Shown here in pieces: positions 19,981-32,851 of a DNA stretch of 64,000 nt (positions are counted from its first letter, which is position 1; the number at the start of each line of letters is the position of its first letter). The stretch covers positions 806,001 to 870,000 of the forward strand of contig ML978155.1 of assembly GCA_010015745.1 (NCBI GenBank), read 5' to 3'. Under the pieces are notes generated by a model, which saw only the letters and a program-made list of their open reading frames with translations, was not told the origin of the DNA and ran no database searches. Both the position numbers and the translations under genes were made by a program. The stretch is from Setomelanomma holmii (lineage: Eukaryota > Ascomycota > Dothideomycetes > Pleosporales > Phaeosphaeriaceae).

Positions 19981-22900
19981 ATGGCAGATTCGCTAGCGAC
20001 ATCAGCGACAGCGACTTCAGCAGTTGCGGACGAAGGCCCAACACTACCGCCATCTCCAGTAGATTCCGACAAGACTGTTGTAGCTCATCCTCGCGAGGAC
20101 CCTGCAGAGCAAGCCATCATGCCTGACCCTGGCGGCTCACGTCGCGCTTTGTTCTCTACAGAACTAGGTACTCGACCTCCTCGCGATCTTCATGGCCCGC
20201 CATTCCCACCGGTCATCGCCCGCAGCAACAAGGTTCAAGATGTAGTGCAGGCGGCGAAGATGTGGCGCGAGAAGTTTCCGCTGCACGCGCTAGGCATCTT
20301 TCCCGATAGCGGCTGGACGATCGAAGACTTGTGGGATGCAACGGACATCTATATGGACACTCCCCAGTTCTGCCAGGACGTGTTGAACTTCATCGCCCGA
20401 GACAACTTCTGGAGCGCGAGGAAGTATGCCGAGGACTACGCCAAAGCGAATCCCAAGCGAGTAGTTGAGATTCTTGGCCAGAAGAGCATGGAGGGTATCT
20501 ACGAGCCGGCCAACCCGTTGGCCATTGTTGATAAGATTTTCGTTGGCAAGGACATTGACGTCCGGCCTCGGCAGTTTCTTTGGCATGCCGCCAATATCAT
20601 GCGAAGTACGATGATCCAGGTGCAGCAGCAACAGAAGACATCGGCGGCAGTCAAGAGCAATGCGGCATCGTCCACCACAGACCAACAGGCTCCCTCAGCC
20701 ACGGAGGATGTTTCGACAGCGAGCCAGGCCGAGCCACCGATAGTGAATGGGTCAGCGGGGTGTCCTGCCGGCTCGGTGCTGCAGGGACTGAGTAAGACTA
20801 ATCGAAAGAAAATCCGATCACGACCGCAGACCCTAACATCGTCAACAGAGCCATCTGGTGGTACTGCTCATTCGCCGTCTGCACCCGCACTGCCGCTAGC
20901 TGCACCTGCTCAGCCCACCCAGCTCCCACTCTCGCAACGAGTTCCTTCGTATGGCCCACCCCAGCAAAATCCTTATCAAGGACAACCGATGGGTCCTGTC
21001 ATTAGCGGTATGCCCTCATCTGGACTGATGTCGCCCTCCATGCACGTGCCAGCCTTGCGAAATCCGAAGGGCAGGATTGGATATGGCATAGCGCCCTATA
21101 CTCAGCACATGCCGTCTGGTGCATATACTGAGAATTCCTCTCGCGGACCTTCTGGTGGGTATTCCTCTCGGCCTCCGTCAGGGAACGCGTCTGCAATAAG
21201 CTCCCCTCACATGAACCCCGCGGTCATGTCAGTGGTACAGCCAGGCATGGTTCATCCGCAAGCGCTGCAGCAATTTCCTCAAGCCTATCCGCCCATGTCG
21301 CCGTCCGCATTCGCGGCTCAACCCTACCACGCCGGCTTCGCCCCAGGACGGGGCATGATGAATGGGCAGCAAGTACATATGCCATCCCACCCTTCACAAC
21401 CGATTTATGCTCAACAGGTTGTCAACAATCGCAACTTCCGAGGAAAGTCGATCGGAGACGTTACAAACAACTTATACTACACGAATTATATGCCTCCTCA
21501 GAATATGGACTCACTACAGCCGACGAATCGTCGCAACAGCTTCTACAACGTAAACAGTGTACTCTTTGATCCCTACAACGGCACGAGGCCTGCTTTCAAC
21601 GATCCCAATAGTGGCAGAAAGTACGCACGTGGAAACTACACAGACCAGTCAGGGCGACCAAGAAGGTCTTCGGGCCAGGACAATCGTCTTCGTACCAGCA
21701 GCTACGGAACTGATCGTCCCGATGGTAACTCTGGGAACGGCAACAGATACCACGATCATCGGCCAGGGAAGGCTAACATGGTCGATGATTTGAGCATCAC
21801 GGGCAACTCCCTCGCCGGATGCGGTCAGAACTGGATTGGTCCATCGAACCGCGAAGTCAACGAGCTTTTCGTGAATGACTTGCCAGAAGATGTTCGACCG
21901 GAAGAAATTAGGGCGATGTTCCTACATGAAATCGGCATCGAACCATGCAATGTCACTGTTGGTCACAGTCCGTACAATGGTCGGCCTCATGCCTTCGCAC
22001 TGTACGTATCTTGCTTCATCATGAAGGCTACGCTAATGAGCTGAACAGGTTTAATTCGTATTCCAATGCCCAGTCGGCCATTCGATTGAATGAGTGTAGC
22101 CCGCGCATACGCGATGCCTTGGTCCGTGTCACGGTTCCTCGACGATTCTATCAGAAATCAGACGAAACCGCTTCATACAACAAGAGCCAGTCGTCAGAGA
22201 ACGTCCATCCTAAAGCCGCCAATGCTCATGGTGTTACCCATCGGTCATCTCACGAGGAGGAGCACGATACTCCCAAGACCACAGCGCCAGTCAAGCAGCC
22301 ATTGTACTCTCCTCAGGATGCTAGGAGCGACCTGCAGAAGAAGGTCGGTCAAAATGGTATGCTTTCAAGTCCTGCTTCTGCGGGCAGCCCAGAGTCGCGC
22401 AAGCTCAAGTCGAACTCGAGAACATCCAATGAGGGGCTCGTGACAAAACCGATGACAGCAACCGAGATGGCCACCACTGCTGCGGAAGACGATGTCCAGG
22501 AAGCTAAGGTAGAGTCGAAGACCAAGTCTGTCGTCGATATAGCTGCAGCAGCTGGCAAAGACACTCAGAAAGCAGCCGCGCATACTGCGCCGTCCAATGG
22601 ACTTGCACCAACTGTGATAGAGAAACACACCGAAGACCCAGCAACACCAAAGAACCAAGGTCTCTCGGACAAGGCATTGAAGGACGTAGCGATCGCGCGC
22701 TCAGACGGTTCAGTCTTGAGTTCCACCGCGGCCAGAGGGAATAATGACGATACGCCGCAGCCAGTTTTGGAACTTGACTCGCCTGAAGTCAGTCACCCAA
22801 TAGTCAACATTCCGGCCCCGGCGAAAGATTCTCTTCCATCAGAAGAGCAGGAGCCTGCTCCCGTCGAAGAGAGCGCCGCGACAACAGCAGGAAACGCTTT

Positions 22901-24825
22901 TGAAGAAGAGGGAGAGCCTGACTCCAGCTTCCTGTCTGCGCAAGAGACCATGCCGAGTGCTGTGACAGCTAGCATACTCGAGCGTGCTACCAACGATAAG
23001 AGCGATGACAGTGACGGTTCCAAGACTGAGGCGTCAAATGAATCGTCTCATACTAAAGCTTTGCCTCCACCAGATGCCTCCGTACAAGACGACAGGAAGG
23101 ATTCTCTTGCCGACGCTACTATAGTAGGCCAAGCGACGAGCGCACACGCAAAGGACACTCAGGAGCGGATGACGTCGTACAATGACGTCGTGAACGCAAC
23201 TCCATCTCCCTCGCAACCTTTTACGATACAATCATCTGCAGCACATCTTTCTCCGCCACAATCTACAGTATCGCAGCCTTCTGAAGATGCGGGACGAAGA
23301 CAGGGACCACAGCAAACCGCATCACTGAATCCATTCGCCAAGCCCTCGAAGACTCAGCGTCAGAAGGAGAAGGAGCAGCAGAAGAAGGAGAAAAAAAAGA
23401 AAGAACAGTTGGAGAAAGCGACAAAAGCTAAAGTGGAGAAATCAGCCTCGTCGAACTCTCTCAAGACGATCGTCAGTGCAACGGCCACAGGTCACGAAGA
23501 GCAGGCTCCTGCCGCTATCTCGAAAGAGCCTACCGATTCCGCCCAGCCCACAGAGGCAACAGTACCAGCTTTTGCCAAGCTAGCGCAAGCAGGTAGAATG
23601 AGTATAGGCAAAGCAAAAGTAAAGCGGCAGACGGAGGTGCCACAGGTCCAGACTACAGAAGATGAGCACAAGAAGGAAGTTTTTTATAAGCATAGAGGTA
23701 GCACAATCAGCACTTCTAGCGAGGCCGGTTCAGTAACTCAGAAGTTGAAAGTGTCGCAGAAGGCACCGAGGAGTCCGACAACACAACACTCGTCGGCCGC
23801 GTCCGCTCCAACCTCCCCTGCACAGTCTCCTAACGCGAAGCTTGAGCCAGATCAGGAGAAGCCAGGCAGACTGGTACCACCTCCGAAGACCGCAGTGAAG
23901 GACGCAGTGAATGCGAATGACGTGCCGACGGCACCGACCATGCCCGCCGCCCCGACTACAAAGAAGACAGTGCTGGCCGTTCCCGAGCTTAGACTGCGCT
24001 TTTCAGTACACGGCACAACCAGCCAAGCAGGCATGTCTAGCTCCACACAGCCCGCACCTTTACCTTCCGCATCTTCTACTGCAAAGAATCCGAGCGTTCA
24101 GCTGGCCGATTTACCAGGTAAGCCTAACATTGCTCGCCACGATTGATTACTTGCTCATACCATTTCTAGATATCATTAAGCCTACCCGGAAGTCCGACGG
24201 TGTTTCTGTCGCAAGCTCTGATACTCTCCTTCCAGACGACCCAGCTCAGCCATCACCTTCACCTACTGCCGAAGACTTTCACACCCCGCTACAGACTCCT
24301 GCAGACCTAAACACTACCCTGGAGCTGCCTGTGAAGAGCAAGAAGAACAAGAAAAAGAACAAGAAGAAGAAAGTTCCTGCTACAGATATGGACCCTACCA
24401 AGTCTACTGGACCTACCAGATCTTCTAGCGGTGCCCCAGACACAGATATTGCTAGCACCAAAGACCCTTCTATCACCGCCATCCGGCCCGCGCCATCCTC
24501 GCCCGATGATATCGATCCCGACGACGCCTTTGCCGACCAGTTGAAACAGATCGACTCCGTCCGCAAGAGCAACGAGGATGCGAAGTCATATTTCAATAAG
24601 GTCAACAAAGGCGACAAGGAGAAGGCAGCAGAGGACAAAGGTGCCGAGGACAAAGCTGAGAAGAAGCGATCTTCCAAGAAGCCTCAGGTGTGTGAAAACT
24701 TTCCTGCATGGTCAAGCTCTTAGCTGAGCCATGTGCAGAAGTTCGAGCAGTCCCATTGGTTCCAGATTCAGGAATTCTTGCACGAGAATCCTGCTTTGCT
24801 GCCTAATGAAGGTAGACCATGTTGA
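19981..24825 (+). CDS. large mostly disordered protein with RRM-like segment
   Basis: Four exons (19981-22001, 22049-24117, 24170-24687, 24739-24825) give 1564 residues; the introns are 47, 52 and 51 nt, the first with a GCTAATG branch point. The start ATG 19981 (MADSLATSATATSA) is the first in frame. Residues about 70-215 form a conserved-looking ordered part (DVVQAAKMWREKFPLHALGI, DVLNFIARDNFWSARKYAED). A long Pro/Ser/Gln/Gly-rich part follows. Around residues 630-700 an RRM-like unit appears (VNELFVNDLPEDVRPEEIRA, then RPHAFALFNSYSNAQSAIRL, split by intron 1). The rest is Ala/Ser/Glu/Lys-rich with poly-lysine tracts (KEKEQQKKEKKKKEQ; KKNKKKNKKKK). It is probably an RNA-binding or mRNP scaffold protein. 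That role is inferred from the RRM-like unit only. Confidence 0.7.
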
Positions 24826-26414
24826 TGGGTGATCTTTCACTGAGTGGGTACCAGTTCTTTTGGTATCACTCGACGAGCTGGCGTTGAGGAATTTGTTTGG
24901 GAGCGACTGTGATGGAGAGGTTCCCTGTCTATCAGTGGACGCCGAGTCATTATGCCTCTCGGCATGTTGATGGGACTGCACAACTTCTTTGTGTGGTGTC
25001 AGTCGTCTATAAGCACTGATGAGGTTCACGAGAAATCGCGGATATGGCTGGACTCAAAACCGCTGCAGTCTATAATTAATGAAGAAGGTGAAGATACATC
25101 CCAATAGTGCATCCTCCCTTGCGCAATTCTGTCCAATTACAGGCCAGCTGGCAAACACTACCTTGCGAAACGTTCCTACACCTTGATAGGAGGTCTTGAG
25201 AGCGGAGACAGTCAACTTATAGAAGAAGTGCACGGGCTCACGCGCTTAACGCGAGACTGGTTGTTAGTATACATCATGGTCTCAGCTAGACGCTCTTAAT
25301 CTGCGTAATGAAGTGCGCCTCGGCGACGGTGTCAACCGCCAAAAGTCGCCTCTCGTTCAAGAGCGAGGTGCTTGAAAATGATTAATCATCTCTCCAGAGC
25401 CTACCAGCCACTCTAAAAAGCTGATAGAAGGTCTTATCTATATGCCTTGTGTATCATTGCAATTTCTCACACCTACATTATTGCATGCTGTTCATTGCAC
25501 TCGTGGTACATGAACCGCGATATCTGCCACTCGAGGGCTAGTCTTGCGATTCGCGTTGCGCGGCACAGGCGGCCCTTGATCGGAGGATGACAGCTTCACC
25601 TACTTTTTCGCATCTCTTCCCAAAGCCGCGTCCAGAATCGGGTCCTGGCTTGCAACGAAGAAGATCAATAACTTCTCGCATCAAGCGGGTGCCAAGGCCT
25701 GACCTGATTGGTCTCGATGCAAGCACATGCAGGCTGCAAGCGACGTGGCGGAGACTCGTACTACGTTGCAGCAACAGAACCGAGCAGTGGGTTAAACAGA
25801 AGGCACGCCAGGTCGAAAATCTGCGGTGGCTGTACGGCAATGTGCAACACGGCCCGAACTAAGTGGCGAGACGTTGAGATCGCAGCCGTTGACGTTCCGC
25901 GGGCTCCTAACATGGGGACCGCTTGTTGCATGGAACACATCTAGAGGTATCGACCCACCCTATATCGGCGTGTGTACGCTCAGTGCCGATAATATTCGCT
26001 CGAGGTCGGAAACTTTTACCGTGTCCATAAGGGTGGGGTGTTTCCTCATTGGACCAATCAATTGTTGTCTTTCATCCGTTCATCCCCTTTCTATACAGGC
26101 GACTGGAAGCTTTGCCTTGTGTTCCATTACGACTTGAGCCGATTGCTGTCAACTCCTAATTGCGCCCTCGCTTTTGGATGCACTGTACGTAAAACAACGG
26201 AACGTTGGGGTGTCTCAGATGCCAGTCCCAAAGCTGCCACCGTTACTGATGCATTCTCCAGGTAGGATCCGACCTGCGACATCGATTCGCGTTTTATAAT
26301 AACCGTTATGACGTAGATGGGGACGCAAGTCCTGGTGCACGCATCTATCGCCTTCCCTCTACCGCGACTGCATACGCAAGTGTGGAAGGCTAACTTGTCC
26401 TCAATCCAGCGTTT
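24826..26414. other. intergenic, 1.6 kb, no gene recognised
   Basis: Short frames overlap on both strands around 25540-26140, but none shows a domain or protein-like composition. No terminal repeats or tandem arrays were found. Confidence 0.35.
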
Positions 26415-26832
26415 ATGTGCGGCGACCAAGGCAACGTGTTTGAGCCCCAAATGGCCACATCTGCGAGCCGAAAGAGATCAAGAAGCCCACTCGACGATGC
26501 GCGTTCGACATATCGTAGCAACCGCAAGTCTCGGCGTGTCGACTATGGCTTGCCGGAACAACTTCGGGACGACGTCAAACAGCCCACGGAGGGAAGGGTT
26601 CTGAAGCTAGAGAACGGTTACAAAAAGCTAAAGAAACGTTTGCATAAGCGGAAGACCGCGCATGGTGATATTGAGAAAAAACTAGGGTTTGCCACTCGCA
26701 GGAGTAGCCAAGAGAGCTCCAGACTAGACCAAAGTCACAGAAGACTGGTGGGGAAGTACAATGACATTGCCGATGTGGTGGAGGGCCAGCAGACTAAACT
26801 ACAAAAAGTCGTGCAAGCCGTAGACTCCGTAA

Positions 26833-26862
26833 GCTCGAGGCAGCTCGAGGCAGCTCGAGGCA
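26833..26862 (+). repeat. three tandem copies of a 10-bp unit
   Basis: GCTCGAGGCA is repeated exactly three times inside the coiled-coil gene. Because 10 is not a multiple of 3, the number of copies decides the frame: two copies restore it, three (seen) lead to a TGA at 26880-26882. Confidence 0.9.
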
Positions 26863-29123
26863 GAGGAGCATCTGAGGAGTGAAGGGTCCGAGGTGAAGAG
26901 CCGACTCGACCGGCTAGAAAACGAAATGAAAGAGCAACATGAGAAGATGGATGCCGAGATAAAGAAGAAACCTACGAAGCATCAATGCCACGCGGCCAGA
27001 AGGCAGAACAAGGTCAAAGCTCAATTGAGAAAGGAACGGACCAAGGAACTCTCGCAATTCGTCAATGACCTCAATGACCGACCCACGAAGAACAAAGTGT
27101 AGAAGCTCATAGCAAAGCAAAAGCTCCATACACTGCGTGAAGTTGACCGAAAGTTCGGTTCAATCACTAAGGTCCCGTCGCGCTTGCAATGTCTCAGCGT
27201 TCAAGGCTAGAGGCTCTTGAGCAGGATCACAAGGACCTATCGGTGATTGTTCAGCAGTGTATTAATACCCCAAACAATACCCAGAACACGTCGCGCCAGT
27301 CGATTGAGGATATTCCGAATCGTGCAGAAAAGCAACAAAAGCTTATTCAAGACGAACAATCGCGTCTGGAAGGAGCACGGTCGAAGTCGGAGACTTGTCA
27401 ATCGGCCTTTACGGCACGGACGGAATGGTTGGCCAAGGATGGGGAACGACTCAGAGAACTCGAAGACAGATGCGTAGAACAGAACGAAGAATCGGCCACG
27501 GCTACAGTGACCATCTCGCACATGCAAACAAGACATGGTCAGGAAAAACTCGAGATGCAGCAAGGTTTCGACCAGCAGATGTCCGACCGGGCCAAGGAGT
27601 CCGAGCAACGACTTCATGCCATGGAAGAAATTATCGAGCAGCGGCTCTCCGTGATGGAGAAGACGTATGACCAGCGACTATCCGTCATGGAAATGAACTT
27701 TGAGAAGCGACTCTCTGCGGTGGAATCGAATTTCGAGCAGCGACTCTTCGCGATAGAAATGAACACCGAGAAGCAACTTTCAGCTGTGAAATCGAAAGCC
27801 GAGCAGCAATTCTCCGCGATAAAAGCGAAATATGAGACATCACTCGAGAGGAAACAGACGCAAGACATGGATAAGAAGGAGTACATCAAGCGCATCACCA
27901 ACAGATGTCGTGACGTGGGAGTCATCGTAGCTACATCTGGACCCACAGCAACGCTAAACGGTGAATGTGTACCTGGTTCTCCTGCTTACCATGAGCCACC
28001 GATTCAATTTGACTACCACCATGTCGATCCGCAACTCATCCTCTTCGAGACTTTGGACCTTGTATCCCGTCAGGCCTACGCCGACCACTCGAATTGGACA
28101 TCCAGACTCGATGAGCTAGAACATCTGCGAGAGAGAGATGCGGTCGAGGTATCGGAAGTCAGGTCATTCACTACCGAATCTAGTCAGAACTGCACAAAGT
28201 CTATTACGAAGCTTTGCAAGGACTTAGAAAGTCAAGTCGAGGCTAGATTGGCAACGGTGCAAGACGAATCACGATCCTCAATACAAGCATGCACCGACTG
28301 GGGTTGCAAGCAAGATGAGTGGCTCAGCAAGATACAGAAAGAGATCGTAGACGCAAGATACGGTGTAAATCACGTAGATGACAAGATGACGAAGCACATT
28401 GAGCAGGGGCGCCAGCTGTTGGAAATTATGATTAGACGTATCCATGATATTGGATCAGCACAGGTACCAACACCATTCGGGACGCGACTTTCACAGCAAG
28501 GCACGAATGAGGTCCACCCTCTCCAGGCTATCACTGATCGCATGGTCGCAATTGAGTCGGCAATGGAAGCGTACCGCGCCGATACACTCAAATGCTCGAA
28601 AGCCGCAGCAGCCATCAAAACCTTGCGCTTCGATGTAGATACGCTCGATCTACACCGTTAGACCCACTGTGTTGATCTCGCTAACATACACCGCCAAATT
28701 AGCATAATTCCTGCTCTCGAGTTTGTCGTTCGCTCGCTTCAAGCACACTTTACAATTCTGCAAGGAAGGCAAGATTTCATGGCCACCCAAGCGCAGCTTC
28801 AAGCAATGGGAGTCAGATATAACCAAGGCCTCGAGACAGCAAACGAGCGACTCAAAGGTGTATGCTTCGACGAAATCGCTAGAACTGTTCGCCCACTCAC
28901 AACCAATTGTGAGCAGCTATGGTACTCTGTCGGCCAGCTGCACGTGTCACACAACCAAGTACATTGCTCGCACTCCCAGCGCCATAGCATCACACTGACC
29001 AAGAATACAGTTAGCAGCACGGTTTAATAATGTGCAATGCGCACACTCAACTGGCCAGGATCCGCATATACGACAAGGCCAACAACAGCAAATGCCCATG
29101 CCGCCGCGCCATTCACCCCATTC

Positions 29124-29178
29124 CCAACCTCAACCTCAACCTCAACCTCAACCTCAACATCAACCTCAACATCAACAT
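29124..29178 (+). repeat. hexanucleotide simple repeat (AACCTC)n, partly AACATC
   Basis: About nine units of AACCTC with three changed to AACATC. In one frame it encodes alternating Gln-Pro/Gln-His, in another Asn-Leu. It lies in the tail of the decayed coiled-coil gene. Confidence 0.9.
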
Positions 29179-29328
29179 CAAGCCCCCCATCAATCCGCAC
29201 AGTCAAGCTATCCGCCCGCTAGAGATACCACACCAATGACAATTGCAAGCCCACGGCACCATGGTTCAACACGATACGCAAGGTCCAATCTCTCACGATG
29301 TCCAATCCAGCACCGCGGATACTTCTGA

Positions 29329-29958
29329 CCGGGTTCAAGACGCAAATACATCCATGATGTACACACATCACCAGCGCAGATAGGCCATGGCACACCCCAT
29401 CCAGGCCGCATTGTCGAAGCGTTACCTGCAAGTATGTGGCGGCGGGCCGAGTGAAGTGAAATAGGGGGGGGGTGGGGGTCGTGAGGGTTTTTTTTAATGT
29501 GGGGCAAGTGCAATCCGACAAGTCTGTTTAGGAGGTCCATCGTCGTTTTGTACCGAGTACTTCGAACCACGAGCGGAGAATTTCGGGTCGGTAGCTGCAC
29601 AATAGTCCTGGGGATCATGGGAGCAAGTATCAAGGATGAAGACATCACGAATGAGTGATAGACACGACGGAAGCACCTTCGACGACTTCGTGTTCCATGT
29701 TTGCATATCATTGCGCTCTCTCCTAGTTGACCCCTACTAATACACGCGATGCCCACAAAGAACAATGCAATGCGCCGTGCGGAAACATATGCCCAACGCC
29801 GAGATGCCAGAAGCTCCACCCACCAATCATCGGCTTCATTACCTCATCTCAAATGTGCAAACGTCGTATGCTTCAAGTACGCTCCTCTTTGAGCGCGAAA
29901 TATAGTCAAGGGTAACAGCGCAGCCTGTGCGACGTCTCGAAGAACGAAAGTAGAAATC
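29329..29958. other. intergenic between convergent features
   Basis: It contains a G7 tract next to GTGGGGG and a T8 tract (29465-29496). A 203-codon minus-strand frame crosses it but has odd composition and no family match, so it was not called. Confidence 0.35.
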
Positions 29959-32076
29959 TTAGAAGATGGTGCCAAAGTTCTCGTCGACCATGGGCAGCGG
30001 CTTGCGTGGGCTGGCGGGCTTGCCGTTCTCGTCGGTGGTCTTCTTGTGGCGGAACGTGACTGTAGCATGATCAGTAGTGTTCCAACATCATGAAGCTGTG
30101 TATACTCACATCCAACGAACAAGCCCTTGTTCATCTTGTCGTTGCGATCCTCCATAGCCTCCAATGCAGCTTGCTTGTCGTGCACCTCCTTGTACTTGGC
30201 CATGTCGGCCTCGTTACCAAAGTCGTCAAAGTATCCTGCATCGGTCTCGCTGTCAAGCTCTGGTACAAAAGGTGCCTTGTTATCCCGGAGTCTCGTCCAA
30301 TCGACCTCAGCGAAGTATGCATGTCCGTGGATCTCGGAAATGCCACGGAATCGTGATGTCTTGGACGCGACAAGGCGTGTAATAAGGTCCCAAGTACGCT
30401 TCGAGAGGAAGTACGAAGGATCTTCGTACACGGGTTTCCGTAAAACTTTCTTCCACTGCTTCAAGTTCTGCCAGGTCTCATCCACAGTCGCACCAGCAAA
30501 TGGTGGGTATCCTGCGAGAGCCTCGAAGAGCATGCATCCCAAGCTCCAATAGTCGACCGTGAAGTCGTACTCATCACCCTTGAGAACCTCCGGTGCCATG
30601 TAGTCTGGGCTTCCGACGATACTCTTTGCATAGTTGACGTCTCGTTCGCGTAGGGATCGATAGTTCTCGCGGCGCTGTGCTGCAGATCGCTCTTCAATGG
30701 GTCGTCCAAATGGCGAGACCGCATCGCTGACAGACTCCAGCTTAATACGCATTGACTCGATCTTCGAGGGAGCCAAGATACCAGCCGCCAGACCGAAGTC
30801 TGTCAGCTTGACGTGCCCTGTGCTGTCGATCAAGAAGTTCTCCGGCTTCAAGTCTCGATGAATGTAGCCCAGCTGGTGTAGGGAGTCGACGCATGCGAAC
30901 ATTTCGGCGATGTAGAAGCGAGCGTGTCGGTTGTGTAGGACGCCAGTGTTGTTCAGCAAGGTACGGAAATCGCCTCCAGGTACATATTCCTACATTTTGT
31001 TAGCACAAGTCTGTGCAACATGGACATCTGCAACTTACCATGGCGAGGTATATGCTCTTGTCGTCCTGGAATGCATAGAGCAGTCGGACCAGCCACTCGC
31101 TCTTAGCAGTAGTCAGGATGTCGCGCTCGGTCAAGACGTGGCGAATCTCGTCGAGCTTGAACAGCAGCTTCTTGCTCATAACCTTCAACGCGCACACCTC
31201 CTTTGTGTCCTTCTTCTGCGCCAGATAGACCTGACCGTAGCCTCCCTGCCCCACTTGTGTCAAGATCTGGAAGTCGCCCTGCCTTAAACGCGTGCGACGC
31301 TTGCGGAGGTTGGCTCGCTCACGGCCCAAGTACTGTGTAAGGGCACCATTATACTCTGCTTCTGGCGTATCGGGAGGCGGAGGATTTTGGGCCTTGAACT
31401 GAGACAGACGGTTCTGACGTGTGTGCACGTAGGTGAGGAGGTCGTAGTAGTAGTCGAGGAAGTCTGGTCAAGCATGAGATGCCATCGAAGAACCATTGTT
31501 TGACAACTTACAGAGCTGGGTTACGTTGGCCAGACGCTTCACCGCTGGTTTACGAGCTTTCTCCAGCTCCTCTGCTGACAGACGCTGTGGGCCTGGGTAG
31601 TATCGTGTTGACTGATCGGCGGGCTGTCTGCGGTACGGTTCTTGCCGCGACTGCGCGGCGTGTGTGACGTAGCTGGGCTCCTTCTGCAGACCCGGACGGG
31701 CATTGGGTGGCGTGTTCTCCTTGTTGGACTTGCGTGTAGGGCTGCCGGGCGTGAGTGTCGTGACGTCCTGCGTGAAGGGATCATCGTCTCCGCCCTGCAG
31801 CTTCGCCTTGTTTGGCGAGGTTGGTGTGCCTGGCTTCGACTTGGAGGGCGAGCCCATAGTCGGCAGCAGCCTCATCGCATTCTCAAAGACATGCGGGAGG
31901 TCGAATGCACCCGGCGGCTGGTGATGCTTGCTGGGGCTGCCCTGGGGTGTCTGCTGCGGGCTTGTGAAGGCCTCTTGCGAGGGTGTGCCGGGACGGCCCA
32001 TATCGTCGCCTCGCGTGTGAAGAGCCGGTGGAGGCGCTGGGAGCTGGAAGCTGTCTCTGTTGGAGTCGAAGGCCAT
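29959..32076 (-). CDS. dbf2: NDR-family serine/threonine kinase Dbf2/Sid2
   Basis: Four exons on the minus strand (32076-31512, 31463-31039, 30989-30110, 30059-29959) give 656 residues. The first 190 residues are disordered with many SP/TP sites. The Mob1-binding N-terminal regulatory region follows (LDYYYDLLTYVHTRQNRL, GRERANLRKRRTRLRQGDF). The kinase domain shows VGQGGYGQVYLA, the catalytic lysine in CALKVMSKK, HRDLKPENF, DFGLAAG, a basic insert before the activation loop typical of NDR kinases, and SIVGSPDYMAPEV with the activating Ser. The C-terminus carries the AGC hydrophobic motif region (GFTFRHKK). In yeasts Dbf2/Sid2 with Mob1 runs the last step of the mitotic exit/septation network at the spindle pole and division site. 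All residues for activity are present. Confidence 0.93.
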
Positions 32077-32851
32077 AGTCCTTGTCAGCTGCGGCGGCTC
32101 GCAAACATGCAGCGTCGTTTCAGTAGGAAAGAGCGACGGATGCAGTACTGTCTACTGCAGTTGAGGAAATGAACAACGCAGGGCAGGGGCTTTACAGCGA
32201 GCACGCGCAATCAACAACACAAAGTCGTGTGGAAATTGATTGTTGCGCTGTTGGAGCTGCGTGGGAGAGCTGCGATGTCAACTTGTTGATGGTTTGCGGG
32301 GTGGAGTTTTGTCCTGGCAACCAATCATTCCAGCTGCGTCACCAAAGCGGGTCAACCACCAGCCGCAACATCAATCCAAGACCCATCAACATGCCAACCT
32401 CGAAAGTTGAATCGGGTGCACGTATGCTCCTTGAGATCGCTTTGTCCATGTGTCCGTGAATATCAGTCATGAGCAGAGGAAAGTGCTCGAGCTCATGCAA
32501 GCTCCAAGACACCCTACCACTCGCCATGACTTCTATCTTTATATGATTGATTGTGCTCTTGATGTATATTAGTTGTATCTAATTTCAGCCATGCACATGT
32601 CCGACAATTACACCGCCGCAGTTCGTGAGATGTTCCTGAGTTTAAGACATGCGCCTGCAGGTAATCCCGCAGAGACGCCGTCAAACCTTGATAACGCCTT
32701 GATGCAAAACAAATGATATCATCGCCTCGCCCAAAAGTCCACCCTGCACTACCGCCGAAGACGGATGGGAGAAACAGCCCTGCTGGAGTACCTTCATGGT
32801 GTCATTCTAATCCGCACATGTTCATGCTCCCGGACTAGTCCCATGATTCAG
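32077..32851. other. intergenic, promoter of the kinase gene
   Basis: It lies between the kinase start and the end of the RING-like gene. No coding signal or RNA gene was recognised. Confidence 0.35.

Larger units (their letters stand above)
26415..29328 (+). pseudogene. decayed coiled-coil protein gene
   Basis: One long coiled-coil protein can be followed through four reading-frame breaks. It starts at ATG 26415 or 26451 (MATSASRKRSRSP) and has a basic, nuclear-localisation-like N-terminus. At 26833-26862 a 10-base unit occurs three times; without one copy the frame would run on as SSRQLEAEEHLRSEGSEVK. A TAG follows at 27100-27102 (NKV*KLIAKQ), a frame change near 27190-27207, and 490 open residues (27189-28661) of Glu/Lys/Gln-rich heptads with near-repeats such as QRLSVMEKTYD and KRLSAVESNFE. 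Another TAG sits at 28659-28661, after which the frame continues to tandem TAA codons at 29025-29030. A Gln/Pro-rich tail in a third frame reaches 29328. Both TAGs could come from CAG. The function was never recognisable beyond coiled coil. Confidence 0.65.

Noticed and set aside
29208..29819. 203-codon minus-strand frame
   Set aside because: Non-repetitive but unlike protein, spans simple repeats and homopolymers, and overlaps the tail of the coiled-coil gene.
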